DNA from: a virus
Strand: one strand, 5' to 3'
Length of the DNA: 53,245 nt
IMG/VR virus record: IMGVR_UViG_3300042905_005752
Location: 1-53,245 of that record
Notes under the pieces: model-generated
What the model was told of the DNA's origin: nothing
What the model saw: the letters and a program-made list of their open reading frames with translations, nothing else
The model's database searches: none
Position numbers and translations under genes: made by a program
In this document: one piece after another, positions 22,420 to 30,944 of the stretch
Layout of the letters: each line of letters opens with the position of its first letter
Numbering within the stretch: the stretch's first letter is position 1

Positions 22420-23988
22420 TCACCCTTGCGGGACCATCCGCCGCCTATTTCGAGTCGATGGAACTTCGATATAAGTCAAATGCTCTTTGGCTCTTGTCAC
22501 CTGGACATAACATAAGTTGTTTTCTTGAATAATTTCCCAATCTTTTCTCGCCCACTTACTTGGGCTATAAGCATTCATACCTAGCGCATAAACGTGATCC
22601 CATTCTTTACCTTTAGAGCGATGCACTGTGGATAGGGTCAAAATGGACTGGCCCTTTGACGAATCACTATCTCCAAACAACCCTTTAATTTTATCGATCA
22701 ATACACTGATTGGATCATCCAATTTACACTGTTCCATCAAAACCCTTAAGGTTTCTGCTTGGTCTTCAATATCATCACATTTTGTATAATCTTCGTCATC
22801 CCTAGCCTTAGCCATGGCTTTTATGTACCAGTTGGCTACTTTGGACTCTAGTTCGGACACCTCTTCACAATCCCAACGGTTTATTAACTTAATTAGACCA
22901 TCTCCAATAGCCCGACCCTCTACCCTGCATGAAATACCCTTCTTGATAAGCTTAAAAGCCAACTCAACCAAGGGCTTCGTTACTCTGCACAAGATGGCAT
23001 CGCTCGGGTTAAGGTTGGGATTCTTCAGTAGATCTTCCAACTTTAGGGAATCTACAATGCCGTCGGGCGCACCATCAAATGCTTTAATGTGGGGCACCCA
23101 CCTTTGGGCCTCCTTGACAATGAGCTTTGGACAACGGAAAGTTGTTGTCAGCGGGAGATTGATGGTGTTGAATTCTTTAGCAATCAAATCCATTGCATTG
23201 TGGTCAGCACCAGTATACGCATTGATCGACTGATGGCTATCCCCAACAGCAATTAGACGTCCATTAGGGGCAAGCATCATCTTAATGAGTTTGCGCCTTA
23301 CAGGGTTAGTATCCTGGGCTTCATCTAGGAGGACCCAGTCATATTGCTTAGATTTTAACCCCAAAAGAACCGGTCCATATACCATGTCATCGAAGTCAAT
23401 TATTTTCGGGATAGCCCTATTACTTTCTTTTAGGACAGCACGAGCTTCTTTGATTCCGTCACTTAGTGATGCAAACTTAGGGAGAGCCAAATCCAGGGAA
23501 AAGTGATCAACCATGTGGTTCCAAGCCTGGGTATCATCAATGTTTGAAAAAATACCTATCCCGATTTGTTTGGCTTTTGATGCAGCATTTATGGCAAACG
23601 TGCGTAGATAAGGGTTTTTAACGACAGAGTCTGCAATTTTTTTGAGTTTTTTGTACCCGTCTAGCTCTACCCTTGGGTAAGCAGAACGTAAAATTTTATA
23701 CCCGAAACTATGAACGGTGCCAATATTGAGTCGATCCCCGATTTGCATTGGGCTAGATCTTACTTCAAGTTCTTTGACAATGGCTTTGTTATAGGCGCAA
23801 AAACCTACATCGCCCTTAGTTCGAGGGAGAACCCCAAGTAAAACCTTAGTTTTTCCTGACCCTGCCACAGCTTCAACAAGTGCAGATCCTTCACCTTTGA
23901 CGGCCCATTCTGCTACTGCATACTGCTCAGGGGATGGGGTTGGCCCTTTGGTTGCGGTTGAATCGTCAGTAGGCTGGAGTATTAGCAT
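22420..23988 (-). CDS. UvrD/Rep-like superfamily 1 helicase
   Basis: 522 residues. Motifs in order: Q-motif region PSPEQYAVAEWA, Walker A AVAGSGKTKV, motif Ia GTVHSFGY, Walker B LLDEAQDTNP, motif III GDSHQSINAYTGAD, motif IV TTFRCP, motif V STVHRSKGKEWDHV and motif VI CYVQVTRAKEHL. It is an ATP-driven 3'-5' helicase, shorter than UvrD because the accessory domains are reduced. It probably acts in phage replication or recombination. The leader contains repeated AACCGC units. Confidence 0.92.
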   Translation of the reverse strand: MLILQPTDDSTATKGPTPSPEQYAVAEWAVKGEGSALVEAVAGSGKTKVLLGVLPRTKGDVGFCAYNKAIVKELEVRSSPMQIGDRLNIGTVHSFGYKILRSAYPRVELDGYKKLKKIADSVVKNPYLRTFAINAASKAKQIGIGIFSNIDDTQAWNHMVDHFSLDLALPKFASLSDGIKEARAVLKESNRAIPKIIDFDDMVYGPVLLGLKSKQYDWVLLDEAQDTNPVRRKLIKMMLAPNGRLIAVGDSHQSINAYTGADHNAMDLIAKEFNTINLPLTTTFRCPKLIVKEAQRWVPHIKAFDGAPDGIVDSLKLEDLLKNPNLNPSDAILCRVTKPLVELAFKLIKKGISCRVEGRAIGDGLIKLINRWDCEEVSELESKVANWYIKAMAKARDDEDYTKCDDIEDQAETLRVLMEQCKLDDPISVLIDKIKGLFGDSDSSKGQSILTLSTVHRSKGKEWDHVYALGMNAYSPSKWARKDWEIIQENNLCYVQVTRAKEHLTYIEVPSTRNRRRMVPQG

Positions 23989-24059
23989 CTTGGTTGCGGT
24001 TTGGTTGCGGTTTAGTAGTTGGTTGGTAATTGGTTTATAGCTGGGTGTGTCAAATTAAC

Positions 24060-24248
24060 TTATGGCAATATGGCAATGTCCCAGTGGGGATCCCCTGAAA
24101 GATCCACCCATGCGCAGTATTTGCCGTTAACTGAAACGAAGAATATTTTATTGCCTTTCCGCTGTTCGATGTTGATATTGGGGTTTCCACCCATTGAATT
24201 TATCAGGCGGTTCCTGGCTTTGTTTGAGATTGGAATTGCTCGGGCCAT
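24060..24248 (-). CDS. Hypothetical protein (62 aa)
   Basis: Basic N-terminal helix (MARAIPISNKARNRLINSMGG), then a beta hairpin region ending DLSGDPHWDIAILP. It is driven by a consensus promoter. The start follows a run of A. Function unknown. Confidence 0.65.
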   Translation of the reverse strand: MARAIPISNKARNRLINSMGGNPNINIEQRKGNKIFFVSVNGKYCAWVDLSGDPHWDIAILP

Positions 24249-24276
24249 TTTTTTTTCGACTTTGGAACTTACTTCT

Positions 24277-24304
24277 ATTATAGTACATGTGGGGGGAAAG
24301 TCAA
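24277..24304 (-). promoter_or_regulatory. Promoter TTGACT-16-TATAAT
   Basis: The -35 box is at 24299-24304 and the -10 box at 24277-24282, 28 bp before the gene at 24060-24248. Confidence 0.75.
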
Positions 24305-24329
24305 CTCCACAGGGCTCTGGGGGGCATGG

Positions 24330-24689
24330 TCAATCGTAAAAGGTTCTCAAAAGGTCCGCACACTCCTTAATTTTCTTTCTAGAAAAGTTCTTTGGCACCT
24401 TAAAGATAGTCTTATTATCAATGAATTGATTGTATTTGGATCCGTAAATTCCCCATCCAACTTGGTAGCAAACTTCAACAAATGCTGCTTTTCTTTCCCC
24501 ATCTGGTCCAAAGGGTAATTCTAGAAGATAATGAATTGAATCATGTTCGGACCAGGCAACCAGGTAATCCTGGTATGAAAACCCTGAACAGGGTACCGAA
24601 GTTTTATCGAGTGATACAGAATAATTATAGCTTTTCTCACTTAAAACTTTATCCGGGCATAAATCATAAAAACATTGAAGATCCATCAT
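24330..24689 (-). CDS. Hypothetical protein (119 aa)
   Basis: Starts MMDLQCFYDLCPDKVLSE; the second Met may be the true start. Mixed alpha/beta with aromatic residues. The C-terminal helix is basic (FSRKKIKECADLLRTF). Function unknown. Confidence 0.65.
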   Translation of the reverse strand: MMDLQCFYDLCPDKVLSEKSYNYSVSLDKTSVPCSGFSYQDYLVAWSEHDSIHYLLELPFGPDGERKAAFVEVCYQVGWGIYGSKYNQFIDNKTIFKVPKNFSRKKIKECADLLRTFYD

Positions 24690-24725
24690 TGGATTTCTTT
24701 AGTGCGGGTTTTTCATTAACCAATT

Positions 24726-25193
24726 CTAATCGAAGCTCGGCTCTAGTAGTAGTGCCAGCATTTCCTGAATGGTTTTATAGACGGGATCCCCGGGTGAGAA
24801 GGAAAACTTTTGAGTTGCTTTATTGTCGATCCATTCGCGGATGCCAGTTCCAAACTCAGTTGACCTAGCATACCAATCACATACCATCTCGGCAACGTAA
24901 ACTTTCGGCATGTCATGGATGCTACCCCAGTATTCAGGGTGATGTGGATTCACGGACTGATGATGCTTGATGACTTCAGAAAGTAAAGGGTCTGAATGAA
25001 AAAGGTGGGCAAACTCAATACCTTTGAATTTGGAGTTATCATGGATTTGCCCGTTGGCAATTAGGTTACGACCAAGCTCAATTTCGCCACGCTTCATTAG
25101 TTTGAGCCCTAGCTTATAGCAGCCCCTTTGAACATTTTGAATGTGGTTAAAAACAAGTTCGATTTTATCGATGGATTCGGTTTCGATTGTCAT
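24726..25193 (-). CDS. DUF5662-like protein
   Basis: 155 residues. IHDNSKFKGIEF, KHHQSVNPHHPEYW and MVCDWYARSTEF are the conserved His/Asp-rich blocks of the phage-associated DUF5662 family. Their layout resembles a helical metal-dependent hydrolase, which is inference. It precedes the next genes with small gaps. Confidence 0.75.
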   Translation of the reverse strand: MTIETESIDKIELVFNHIQNVQRGCYKLGLKLMKRGEIELGRNLIANGQIHDNSKFKGIEFAHLFHSDPLLSEVIKHHQSVNPHHPEYWGSIHDMPKVYVAEMVCDWYARSTEFGTGIREWIDNKATQKFSFSPGDPVYKTIQEMLALLLEPSFD

Positions 25194-25250
25194 TTGGGGG
25201 TACGCGCATTCATCATTGATACCTAAGCTATTACCCTGCTTTACCGGGCT

Positions 25251-26375
25251 CTAGCAATGATAGTGATAGAATTTTTCTATGGTATCACCACACAAATAAT
25301 TAATTAATTCATCATCAATTGTGTTCGGTAAAACGCATTCATTTTTTATTACGTGGTCGGCTTCGTCAAATAGTTGGTTTACAATGGAAATAAGTTCGCT
25401 ATAGGTGATCCTACCATACTTAATGTCAAGAAGGAACTCTGCGTCACCGACCAATTTCCTATCTACGAATAGCTTACCGGTCCGCATCCCTTCAATAGCC
25501 ATTTTCATAAGCCTCACGCAATGGCTGGCATTCTTACCATCGTACCCGCAAGCCCGTTCAATTTCAGATCGTTTGACATTTCTATTCGTCAACCAATCTT
25601 GATAGTTGCCCCATCTTTTCAGGTCTGCCCGGTATTGCTGACTGGAGTGAAGTAAGGCCATGTATTCATCACTTGCCCTTGTGATTTTCTGTGTCTCATC
25701 AAAGCATTGCGTTGGTAGGACACTCTGTTTTAGAATACCTTTCCAATCAATTTGGCCATTGAGGAGGTCGTAAAGCTCAGTGGAGGCCTGATAATATTCG
25801 ATTCTATCTTTAATCAACAGATACAAATACTCAATAAACGACTCAATCTGCGACGGTGTTAAGCTCGGTGAAGGTACCCCGTAGTCTCCCCACTCTGGTT
25901 TCCTTGTTGGTGGATCCCGAAGCCATTTGCGGTGGGTTTCCATCTTTTTGATTTGAGACTTTGCATACTGGACAAATGTGCCAGAGATTCTTTTGGAGAT
26001 TAGTTTCTCCCGGTTGTTAATTAGGGACTGTCCAAGATAATCTAGGTAGATATAGCTATCGGGGGTTTGCCAAAGCATCTCCAGGATGTTGGGGTTTTGC
26101 GATCGTAACAGGCTGAGATATCGCCTGATGCCATAAACTACTGAGTCGGAATTGTCTAATTCAGGAAATCTTGTCCTAAAAGTTGGTTCTCCGGTATGCT
26201 CCCACCCTTTATCCTTTTGTTCAAATGTTTCGAGTGTATTGTAAAATCTCCGTGGTGCAACACAGATACCTTTAAAGTCAAGGTCTGACATTTCGGTGTT
26301 TAAACCATAGGCGTGACTACCTGATTTACAAAACAGGATCATCCCGTCTTCGATTTCTTTTCGTGTAATTGTCAT
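25251..26375 (-). CDS. RlaP-type nucleotidyltransferase
   Basis: 374 residues. GSHAYGLNTEMSDLDFKG at residues 18-35 is the GS...SDxD signature of polymerase-beta-type nucleotidyltransferases, and the long helical C-terminal part (SQIKKMETHRKWL) fits the RlaP family, named for its association with RNA ligases. It could modify RNA ends together with the RNA ligase at 2704-3813, although the genes are far apart. Confidence 0.8.
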   Translation of the reverse strand: MTITRKEIEDGMILFCKSGSHAYGLNTEMSDLDFKGICVAPRRFYNTLETFEQKDKGWEHTGEPTFRTRFPELDNSDSVVYGIRRYLSLLRSQNPNILEMLWQTPDSYIYLDYLGQSLINNREKLISKRISGTFVQYAKSQIKKMETHRKWLRDPPTRKPEWGDYGVPSPSLTPSQIESFIEYLYLLIKDRIEYYQASTELYDLLNGQIDWKGILKQSVLPTQCFDETQKITRASDEYMALLHSSQQYRADLKRWGNYQDWLTNRNVKRSEIERACGYDGKNASHCVRLMKMAIEGMRTGKLFVDRKLVGDAEFLLDIKYGRITYSELISIVNQLFDEADHVIKNECVLPNTIDDELINYLCGDTIEKFYHYHC

Positions 26376-26395
26376 TTTTTGGGGGGGGAGTCTCG

Positions 26396-26707
26396 TTAAG
26401 TAGGGTCGTTAGCTTCTAGGAGGTACTCTGATCGGATCAAGTGCTCGTCTACTTCGTAATAGGATGGGATATCAATTTTGTCGTGGGGTCCATCAATGCG
26501 AAACTCTCCTCGCACTGCAGTCATCAAAGCATTTACAAAGGAGTCTAAACAGTCTAAATTCCCGCAAACCCCCTTATTTGTCCTGAGGCACTGGATTTCG
26601 ATGGTGGCCCTATAACGTTTGATTCTCGATGCTTCGACTGAAGCAATGTCGGCTTTTAGTTTCCGAATTTGAAGGTCGGTTAGTTTGGTTAAGTCAATCA
26701 GTTCCAT
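26396..26707 (-). CDS. Hypothetical protein (103 aa)
   Basis: Starts MELIDLTKLTDLQIRKLKADI, a helix, then beta-rich sequence with Cys residues (CGNLDCLDSF). The C-terminus is acidic. No recognised domain. Confidence 0.65.
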   Translation of the reverse strand: MELIDLTKLTDLQIRKLKADIASVEASRIKRYRATIEIQCLRTNKGVCGNLDCLDSFVNALMTAVRGEFRIDGPHDKIDIPSYYEVDEHLIRSEYLLEANDPT

Positions 26708-26731
26708 TGGGTTTTCACTTTTTTGTGTAAA

Positions 26732-26958
26732 TCATTGGGTCCATTCCCTCAAGTCAACAATTTCATACCAAGCGCATTCCAGGACCCCCTTTTTTTTTCT
26801 CCGCGTTTAACATTATAGTGATCAAATTGGCTGGCACTTGAGACCACAAACTCTACTTGCTCTTTAGCTTCTTCGTATGTTGAGAAACAACCAATCCAGT
26901 CTCCAGTATCACCTGACGGGTAATAGTCTCCAGCAATTAACAAGTATGGCTTATTCAT
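26732..26958 (-). CDS. Hypothetical protein with probable -1 frameshift
   Basis: The frame from MNKPYLLIAGDYYPSGDTG runs in zero frame to a TGA at 26749 with a poor C-terminus. At 26790-26798 a run of nine A follows GAG. Reading one base back there gives a better end, LECAWYEIVDLREWTQ, stopping at 26732. The site fits the heptamer A AAA AAA in the correct phase. Either programmed or transcriptional slippage or a one-base sequencing error would explain it. A helix with EEAKEQVEFV precedes the site. Function unknown. Confidence 0.6.
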
Positions 26959-27170
26959 AGTGACACCAAATCTTCAGGGCTACAAGATTGGGATGTGGTC
27001 CCAGCCCAGCCCAGCCTCGATACTGCTTTGTCAAACTTTACAAATACGTTTTTGCCATTGTTAGATGATACGGTGCCATGTTCAACGTCCGGGTGGTTGA
27101 TTTCCCCGTGGGCGTGCCCCGGAATATAAGCCACTTTGACTCCGGGTGTTGCAAGTTTGATGTCAATCAT
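26955..27170 (-). CDS. Hypothetical protein (71 aa)
   Basis: PGVKVAYIPGHAHGEINHPD is followed by GTVSSNNGKNVFVKF, an SH3-like small beta fold common among phage orphans. It overlaps the frameshift gene by ATGA. The His-rich segment could bind metal. Function unknown. Confidence 0.7.
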   Translation of the reverse strand: MIDIKLATPGVKVAYIPGHAHGEINHPDVEHGTVSSNNGKNVFVKFDKAVSRLGWAGTTSQSCSPEDLVSL

Positions 27171-27435
27171 TGGTTTTGGTGTTATTTAATTTGATTTCTA
27201 ATGATAGGACTCTTAGGGTAATTTCCTCGGTCTTGAGCGCCATTTCCTCGGCTCTGAGAGCCATGCGTTCAGCTTTGTAAGCCATTTCCTCAGCCTTGAG
27301 CGCCATCTCTTCAGCCTTGAAAGCCATTTCCTCAGCTTTGAGCAACACTTCTTCGGCATTAAGAGCCGGGGTACGTTTGTTTATGGGCGGCAATGGTTGC
27401 CTCATCCACAATGGCAGATATGCTGGGCTCCACAT
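27163..27435 (-). CDS. Heptad-repeat coiled-coil protein
   Basis: 90 residues. After about 23 N-terminal residues come seven copies of a heptad of the type KAEEMAL (residues 26-74), encoded by 21-bp tandem DNA repeats at 27228-27361, then a helical end. It should form a long amphipathic helix, charged on one face and Met/Ala/Leu on the other, so it may oligomerise. Start at 27435, or at 27405 (MRQPLPP). Function unknown. Confidence 0.7.
   Translation of the reverse strand: MWSPAYLPLWMRQPLPPINKRTPALNAEEVLLKAEEMAFKAEEMALKAEEMAYKAERMALRAEEMALKTEEITLRVLSLEIKLNNTKTND
27228..27361 (-). repeat. 21-bp tandem coding repeats
   Basis: About seven imperfect 21-bp units inside 27163-27435, in phase with the reading frame; copy number is likely to vary among relatives. 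Confidence 0.7.
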
Positions 27436-27456
27436 GGGTTTAAAGGTAAATTACAA

Positions 27457-28065
27457 TTAGTTAGAACCCAGAACGAACCGAGCGAATCGCTTCACAACAA
27501 TGTTTTCGCCCACAGTAGCAGCGAAGTTCTTGGTATAAGTATCGATAGTCATCGTGCCATCTTTGATATAAGGTTGGTCCATCAGGGACATTTCCTTAAA
27601 GCGTTTGGCTACACGACCTTCAACAATTCTGCTACGCATTGCTTCTGGCTTTTTAGCAAGGTCTTCTTTGCCCATTTCGATTCGTGTCTCGTCTAGCAGG
27701 ACTGATTCTGGAATTTCTGAAATGGAGACATAACTTACAGAAGGGCAAGCTGCGATTTGCATTGCCAAAGTGCGAACGAACTCTTGGAATGGCCCAGATT
27801 TTGCCACAAAATCAGTTTCGCAGTTGACTTCGATGAGTACGCCTATGTTGCCACCCGTATGGATATAGCTAGAGATGGTCCCTTCTTTGGCAGCCCTGCC
27901 AATTTTACCATCGGCCAAGGCAATACCTTTTTGGCGCAGCCAAGTGATTGCTCCTGCTTCATCGCCTTTGGAGTTAATAAGTGCATCCTTACAAAGGATC
28001 ATTCCTGCTCCGGTCTTTTCTCGTAGAGCTTTAATTTGTGGGATTGTGGGTGGGAAGTTGGTCAT
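27457..28065 (-). CDS. tsf: Elongation factor Ts
   Basis: 202 residues from MTNFPPTIPQIKALREKTG. The N-terminal UBA-like domain has TGAGMILCKDAL and WLRQKGIALADGK; the core has SYIHTGGNIGVLIEVNCETD and DFVAKSGPF, the TDFVA motif that opens EF-Tu; the end has DQPYIKDGTMTIDTY and IVVKRFARF. It matches the short cyanobacterial form. EF-Ts recharges EF-Tu with GTP. A phage copy could sustain translation late in infection or redirect EF-Tu, as EF-Ts does in the Qbeta replicase. The start is in the CAAAAAATG context. Confidence 0.93.
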   Translation of the reverse strand: MTNFPPTIPQIKALREKTGAGMILCKDALINSKGDEAGAITWLRQKGIALADGKIGRAAKEGTISSYIHTGGNIGVLIEVNCETDFVAKSGPFQEFVRTLAMQIAACPSVSYVSISEIPESVLLDETRIEMGKEDLAKKPEAMRSRIVEGRVAKRFKEMSLMDQPYIKDGTMTIDTYTKNFAATVGENIVVKRFARFVLGSN

Positions 28066-28116
28066 TTTTTGTTTTAGGTATTTGGTTGGGGGGGGCAATG
28101 ACTGAGTAGGCAATGG

Positions 28117-28461
28117 TTAGATGCCGGGGTCATGATAAAAGATGGGGATTTTCCGGTCCCGTGCAAAGGAAATTTCATCTTGAACTCCAGGAGATTCCAT
28201 CCACCCTGGAAGTTGCAAGACAATTAGCTGATCTGACTTCTCAAGAATTGTCAAGCAGTAGTTTCTCCAAAACCCATAATCGGAAGGCAGTTCAACACCC
28301 CGACCAAAGCAAAAGTGCATGAGCAACGGTGAGAAGGCCACCAGTCCTTTCGAGGCAAGGTCGGCAAGTTCATAGGTGACAGCATCCATGCGGGTTTGTG
28401 TGACTGCAGGATTGCTATCACCGTATGGTGCAGCCAGATAGATTAAAGGTGAGATTTCCAT
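28117..28461 (-). CDS. DUF1937, nucleoside 2-deoxyribosyltransferase-like
   Basis: 114 residues. IYLAAPYGDSNPAVTQTRMD, VAFSPLLMHF, LPSDYGFWRNYC and LQLPGWMESPGVQDEISFA are the blocks of the DUF1937/2-deoxyribosyltransferase fold. It may cut or transfer N-glycosidic bonds of nucleosides or NAD-like molecules. It follows EF-Ts by about 50 bp. Confidence 0.8.
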   Translation of the reverse strand: MEISPLIYLAAPYGDSNPAVTQTRMDAVTYELADLASKGLVAFSPLLMHFCFGRGVELPSDYGFWRNYCLTILEKSDQLIVLQLPGWMESPGVQDEISFARDRKIPIFYHDPGI

Positions 28462-28515
28462 TGGGCTGGTTAATTGTTTGGCGAGTTCAGGGGGGTCGGT
28501 CTTGGCTATGGTGCT

Positions 28516-28544
28516 AGTTTAGCACGTTGGGGCCGGAAAGTCAA
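28516..28544 (-). promoter_or_regulatory. Promoter TTGACT-17-TAAACT
   Basis: The -35 box at 28539-28544 overlaps the stop of the upstream gene, with the -10 box at 28516-28521. Drives 28117-28461 and probably EF-Ts further on. Confidence 0.65.
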
Positions 28545-28855
28545 CGGGGATCACACCCTGGTGGCACTATGGCAGTGGGACCGTCGTGAGTAGTGATGCT
28601 GCCAATGATCTCAGCGCATTTTCCATTCGAAATCTGAATAAGAGAAGTTCCTTTGGTTGTATTATTCAGGTATACATCCCCCACAATGACCAAATCATCA
28701 CCAATCAGAACCTTAAGGATTGGCCCACGAATGGTTCGACAAAAATCACGCCATGCAGCGCGAAAGAGATCGGTTAGTTTATTGCCTTTCCATTTCCATT
28801 TTACTAGGGTATAAGGCGTGGTAAACCCTCGCCAGAATTTATAGATGGTTTTCAT
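28541..28855 (-). CDS. Hypothetical protein (104 aa)
   Basis: From MKTIYKFWRGFTTPYTLVKW. An upstream ATG at 28894 lies 4 bp after a TATAAT box, so the later start with a C-rich leader is preferred. Basic N-terminal half, beta-rich C-terminal half. Function unknown. Confidence 0.6.
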   Translation of the reverse strand: MKTIYKFWRGFTTPYTLVKWKWKGNKLTDLFRAAWRDFCRTIRGPILKVLIGDDLVIVGDVYLNNTTKGTSLIQISNGKCAEIIGSITTHDGPTAIVPPGCDPR

Positions 28856-28898
28856 TGCCGGGTTCGTAACAGGGGGGATGGTGTGTAGCATCATGATT

Positions 28899-28981
28899 AT
28901 TATAGGTTGTTTGCCTTTGGGTGTGGGTGCGGATTCCCGTACAAAAAGGTTCGGTAATTACACCATCGGGAGCCGAAGTCA
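28899..28981 (-). repeat. Intergenic element with ATTACCGAACC core (copy 1 of 4)
   Basis: Minus-strand GACTTCGG, CCGATGGTGTAATTACCGAACC and ACGGGAATCCGCACCC are followed by TATAAT. Related copies lie near 40187-40252, 40812-40893 and 41302-41362, each between two genes and ending in a -10-like hexamer. TTCGG and CCGAA can pair. Likely a terminator/promoter unit. Confidence 0.65.
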
Positions 28982-28982
28982 A

Positions 28983-29369
28983 TCAGAAGCGAAGGGTCTC
29001 TTCACCGGGTTGCATCGTTTGCGGTGGTGCTGACCCGGGTGAGCTTGTCGGCGATGACGCTGACCGACCCCGTAAGTAAATATCTAATTGATACGGAACG
29101 GCGGACATTATGTCTCGCAAGTAGTCTTCAACTTCGGTCAATATGGCGGGGGGTACCCAATACGCAAAAGTTGGATTCCACTCCGAGGACCCCCAGCGCC
29201 CCCTGTCTTCTAAATGGAACCAACTTCCAGCGCACTCAAACGTCTTTTTTCGATCGACCCAACGTGTAAAAGTAATTGGCCAGAAATGATAAAGAACTAG
29301 ACCCGAATTAAAGTAAACACGAAAGCGATCGGTGCCAATCTTACCGTTGTAGATGATGTGGGTCGTCAT
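28983..29369 (-). CDS. Hypothetical protein (128 aa)
   Basis: Beta-rich N-terminal part with many Trp and Tyr, then a Ser/Pro-rich tail (RSASSPTSSPGSAPP) that looks disordered. The start overlaps the upstream stop as ATGA. Function unknown. Confidence 0.65.
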   Translation of the reverse strand: MTTHIIYNGKIGTDRFRVYFNSGLVLYHFWPITFTRWVDRKKTFECAGSWFHLEDRGRWGSSEWNPTFAYWVPPAILTEVEDYLRDIMSAVPYQLDIYLRGRSASSPTSSPGSAPPQTMQPGEETLRF

Positions 29370-29710
29370 TGGTTAGGGTCCATCTCGGTAGTAACGATTG
29401 AAAGTCGGCCACAATGCTTATTCCATTCGGCCCGCAGATAATCTTTGTATACTTGGTAAGGGACACCCCTTTTACAGCACGCTTCCATCACACTCTCTGC
29501 TTGTACGCCAGGGTCCCATTTGTGCTGACAGCGGCATTTAGCAAAGTTACCATTATCAAAAACCCAAGTACGCGGAAACTCTCTGCAATTAGGGCATTGA
29601 TCCCATCCAGCTGTGGATTTAAGCGGTTCGTACCATTCGCCACAGCAGTCTTCCCACCTGTAGGTTTCAGTTATTGCATGAGCAGTAGGGGTTGAATGTA
29701 GGTCAGTCAT
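29366..29710 (-). CDS. Zinc-ribbon-like protein (114 aa)
   Basis: From MTDLHSTPTAH, start context AACCAACCAAATG. CCGEWYEPL...CPNC and CRCQH give three or four Cys clusters, suggesting zinc binding. A helical part follows (VMEACCKRGVPYQVYKDYL). An earlier ATG at 29725 is possible. Function unknown. Confidence 0.65.
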   Translation of the reverse strand: MTDLHSTPTAHAITETYRWEDCCGEWYEPLKSTAGWDQCPNCREFPRTWVFDNGNFAKCRCQHKWDPGVQAESVMEACCKRGVPYQVYKDYLRAEWNKHCGRLSIVTTEMDPNQ

Positions 29711-29927
29711 TTGGTTGGTTTTCATTGCTTATAGGAACGTTTACGATCCATCCGAACTTTATTGAGAAGAAACCAAAGATCAAAAAAATGGCTCGAACAT
29801 CTTCATCAATCGGACTTTGCAGCTTGCGCAATCTAAACCGTACTGGCTTATTGTTATCCATCCAACAGTCTGAAAGGTCAACGCGAAGCAGCGTCCGCTT
29901 TGTCTCATGCTCGATAAGATTTATCAC
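29703..29927 (-). CDS. Small protein with a C-terminal membrane helix, GTG start
   Basis: 74 residues. The GTG overlaps the stop of the kinase gene as GTGA. Charged N-terminal half, then a hydrophobic helix (IFLIFGFFSIKFGWIV). Function unknown. Confidence 0.6.
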   Translation of the reverse strand: MINLIEHETKRTLLRVDLSDCWMDNNKPVRFRLRKLQSPIDEDVRAIFLIFGFFSIKFGWIVNVPISNENQPND

Positions 29928-30481
29928 GCCTTCACCTCCCCGGTTTGGGGAATGGTAACAAGGCCAGTAGGCGCAAGCCCACGAGCTATGATGCCTATGA
30001 CTCGCAGCACAGAAAGATCCAATTCTTCCTGGGGCCCATTATTGTCGAAATAAATATCAGCATCACCTACTACAAGCTCCATTGAATATGCGCTTTCCGG
30101 TGGCCTGCGCTTTGAGGCGTCAACCCAGATAACGTGATCAAACAACCCAGCCTCGCGGCAGGCGTTAAATTCATCCCGTTTTCGCATCCCATCATACACA
30201 TCATATCCACAGCTCAACATTGTCTTGGCCGTTCTCGTCTTGTCGGGAGTATTGTATTCGGAAATTAGGTCAGCCCATGTTTTCCGATGATTTACTCGAT
30301 CGGCAAACATATCGTTGAAAGTGGTATAGTGCTTCCAACCCCATTGCCACCAAACATACTCCCACCCGACAAAAAGTGAAGAAGAGGTAGACGCGAGGTC
30401 CATTTTGCTGCAGATTTTTTCGGCGACGGTATCCTTGCCGTGGCGGGCGTGGCCGATGATTAGGAGTTTGGGTTTAGTCAT
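29924..30481 (-). CDS. dNMP kinase-like P-loop protein
   Basis: 185 residues from MTKPKLLIIGHARHGKDTV. GHARHGKDT is a P-loop of the phage deoxynucleoside-monophosphate kinase type, and HVIWVDASKRRPP fits the nucleotide-binding lid region. It would supply dNDPs for phage DNA synthesis. The start is in the CCAAAATG context; a longer reading to 30649 is low-quality sequence. Confidence 0.75.
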   Translation of the reverse strand: MTKPKLLIIGHARHGKDTVAEKICSKMDLASTSSSLFVGWEYVWWQWGWKHYTTFNDMFADRVNHRKTWADLISEYNTPDKTRTAKTMLSCGYDVYDGMRKRDEFNACREAGLFDHVIWVDASKRRPPESAYSMELVVGDADIYFDNNGPQEELDLSVLRVIGIIARGLAPTGLVTIPQTGEVKA

Positions 30482-30503
30482 TTTGGATAAGTGGTGTGGT
30501 CGC

Positions 30504-30944
30504 TCATGGCTGGGACTCCACGGCATGGGGTAAAGGAATGGCATTGTGAGGGAGCGTGTGGGTTTCTTGGCCGTTTGACCGGCTATAGCTCCAGTTGCTC
30601 CACCTTGAGTCACTCTCCGGGTGAAACCTCCAGCACTGCCCTTCCGCATCGCAATACCCCTCCTCTAATGGCTGTTCACTCGTTGCCACCGGCACCACTG
30701 CTAGGGCAAAGCGTGCAAGGACTGCGCGGCCAAAGCGCAACGCTTCGTCATACAGAGCAAAATACCCCGCTACCTCGTCCCAAAGGCCCCATAGATCTTG
30801 ATCCGATGGCCCACCCTTTTCCGGCTTGTCCAGGGCGGCTCGGGCTCGGGTGATCAGATCGCGGTGTTCGTGACAGGGGTTGGCGCCGTCGTATTCAGCC
30901 AACGGTTGCAATAGCTCGGCACACAGTGCGCGAAAGTCAGTCAT
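30504..30944 (-). CDS. Hypothetical protein of a cyanophage-type family
   Basis: 146 residues from MTDFRALCAELLQPLAEYDG. The start LCAELLQPL...LITRARAALDKP followed by GPSDQDLWGLWDEV is a pattern I associate with cyanophage accessory proteins. Unlike most genes here it has a clear GGAGG five bases before its ATG. It is GC-richer than its surroundings. Confidence 0.7.
   Translation of the reverse strand: MTDFRALCAELLQPLAEYDGANPCHEHRDLITRARAALDKPEKGGPSDQDLWGLWDEVAGYFALYDEALRFGRAVLARFALAVVPVATSEQPLEEGYCDAEGQCWRFHPESDSRWSNWSYSRSNGQETHTLPHNAIPLPHAVESQP

Noticed and set aside
22814-23506. Long plus-strand frames opposite the helicase gene
   Set aside because: The minus strand encodes all helicase motifs without a break, so the plus-strand frames are shadows.
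27228-27361. CRISPR-like array
   Set aside because: The 21-bp units are contiguous, in reading phase and without spacers; they are coding heptad repeats. No CRISPR array was seen in the window.
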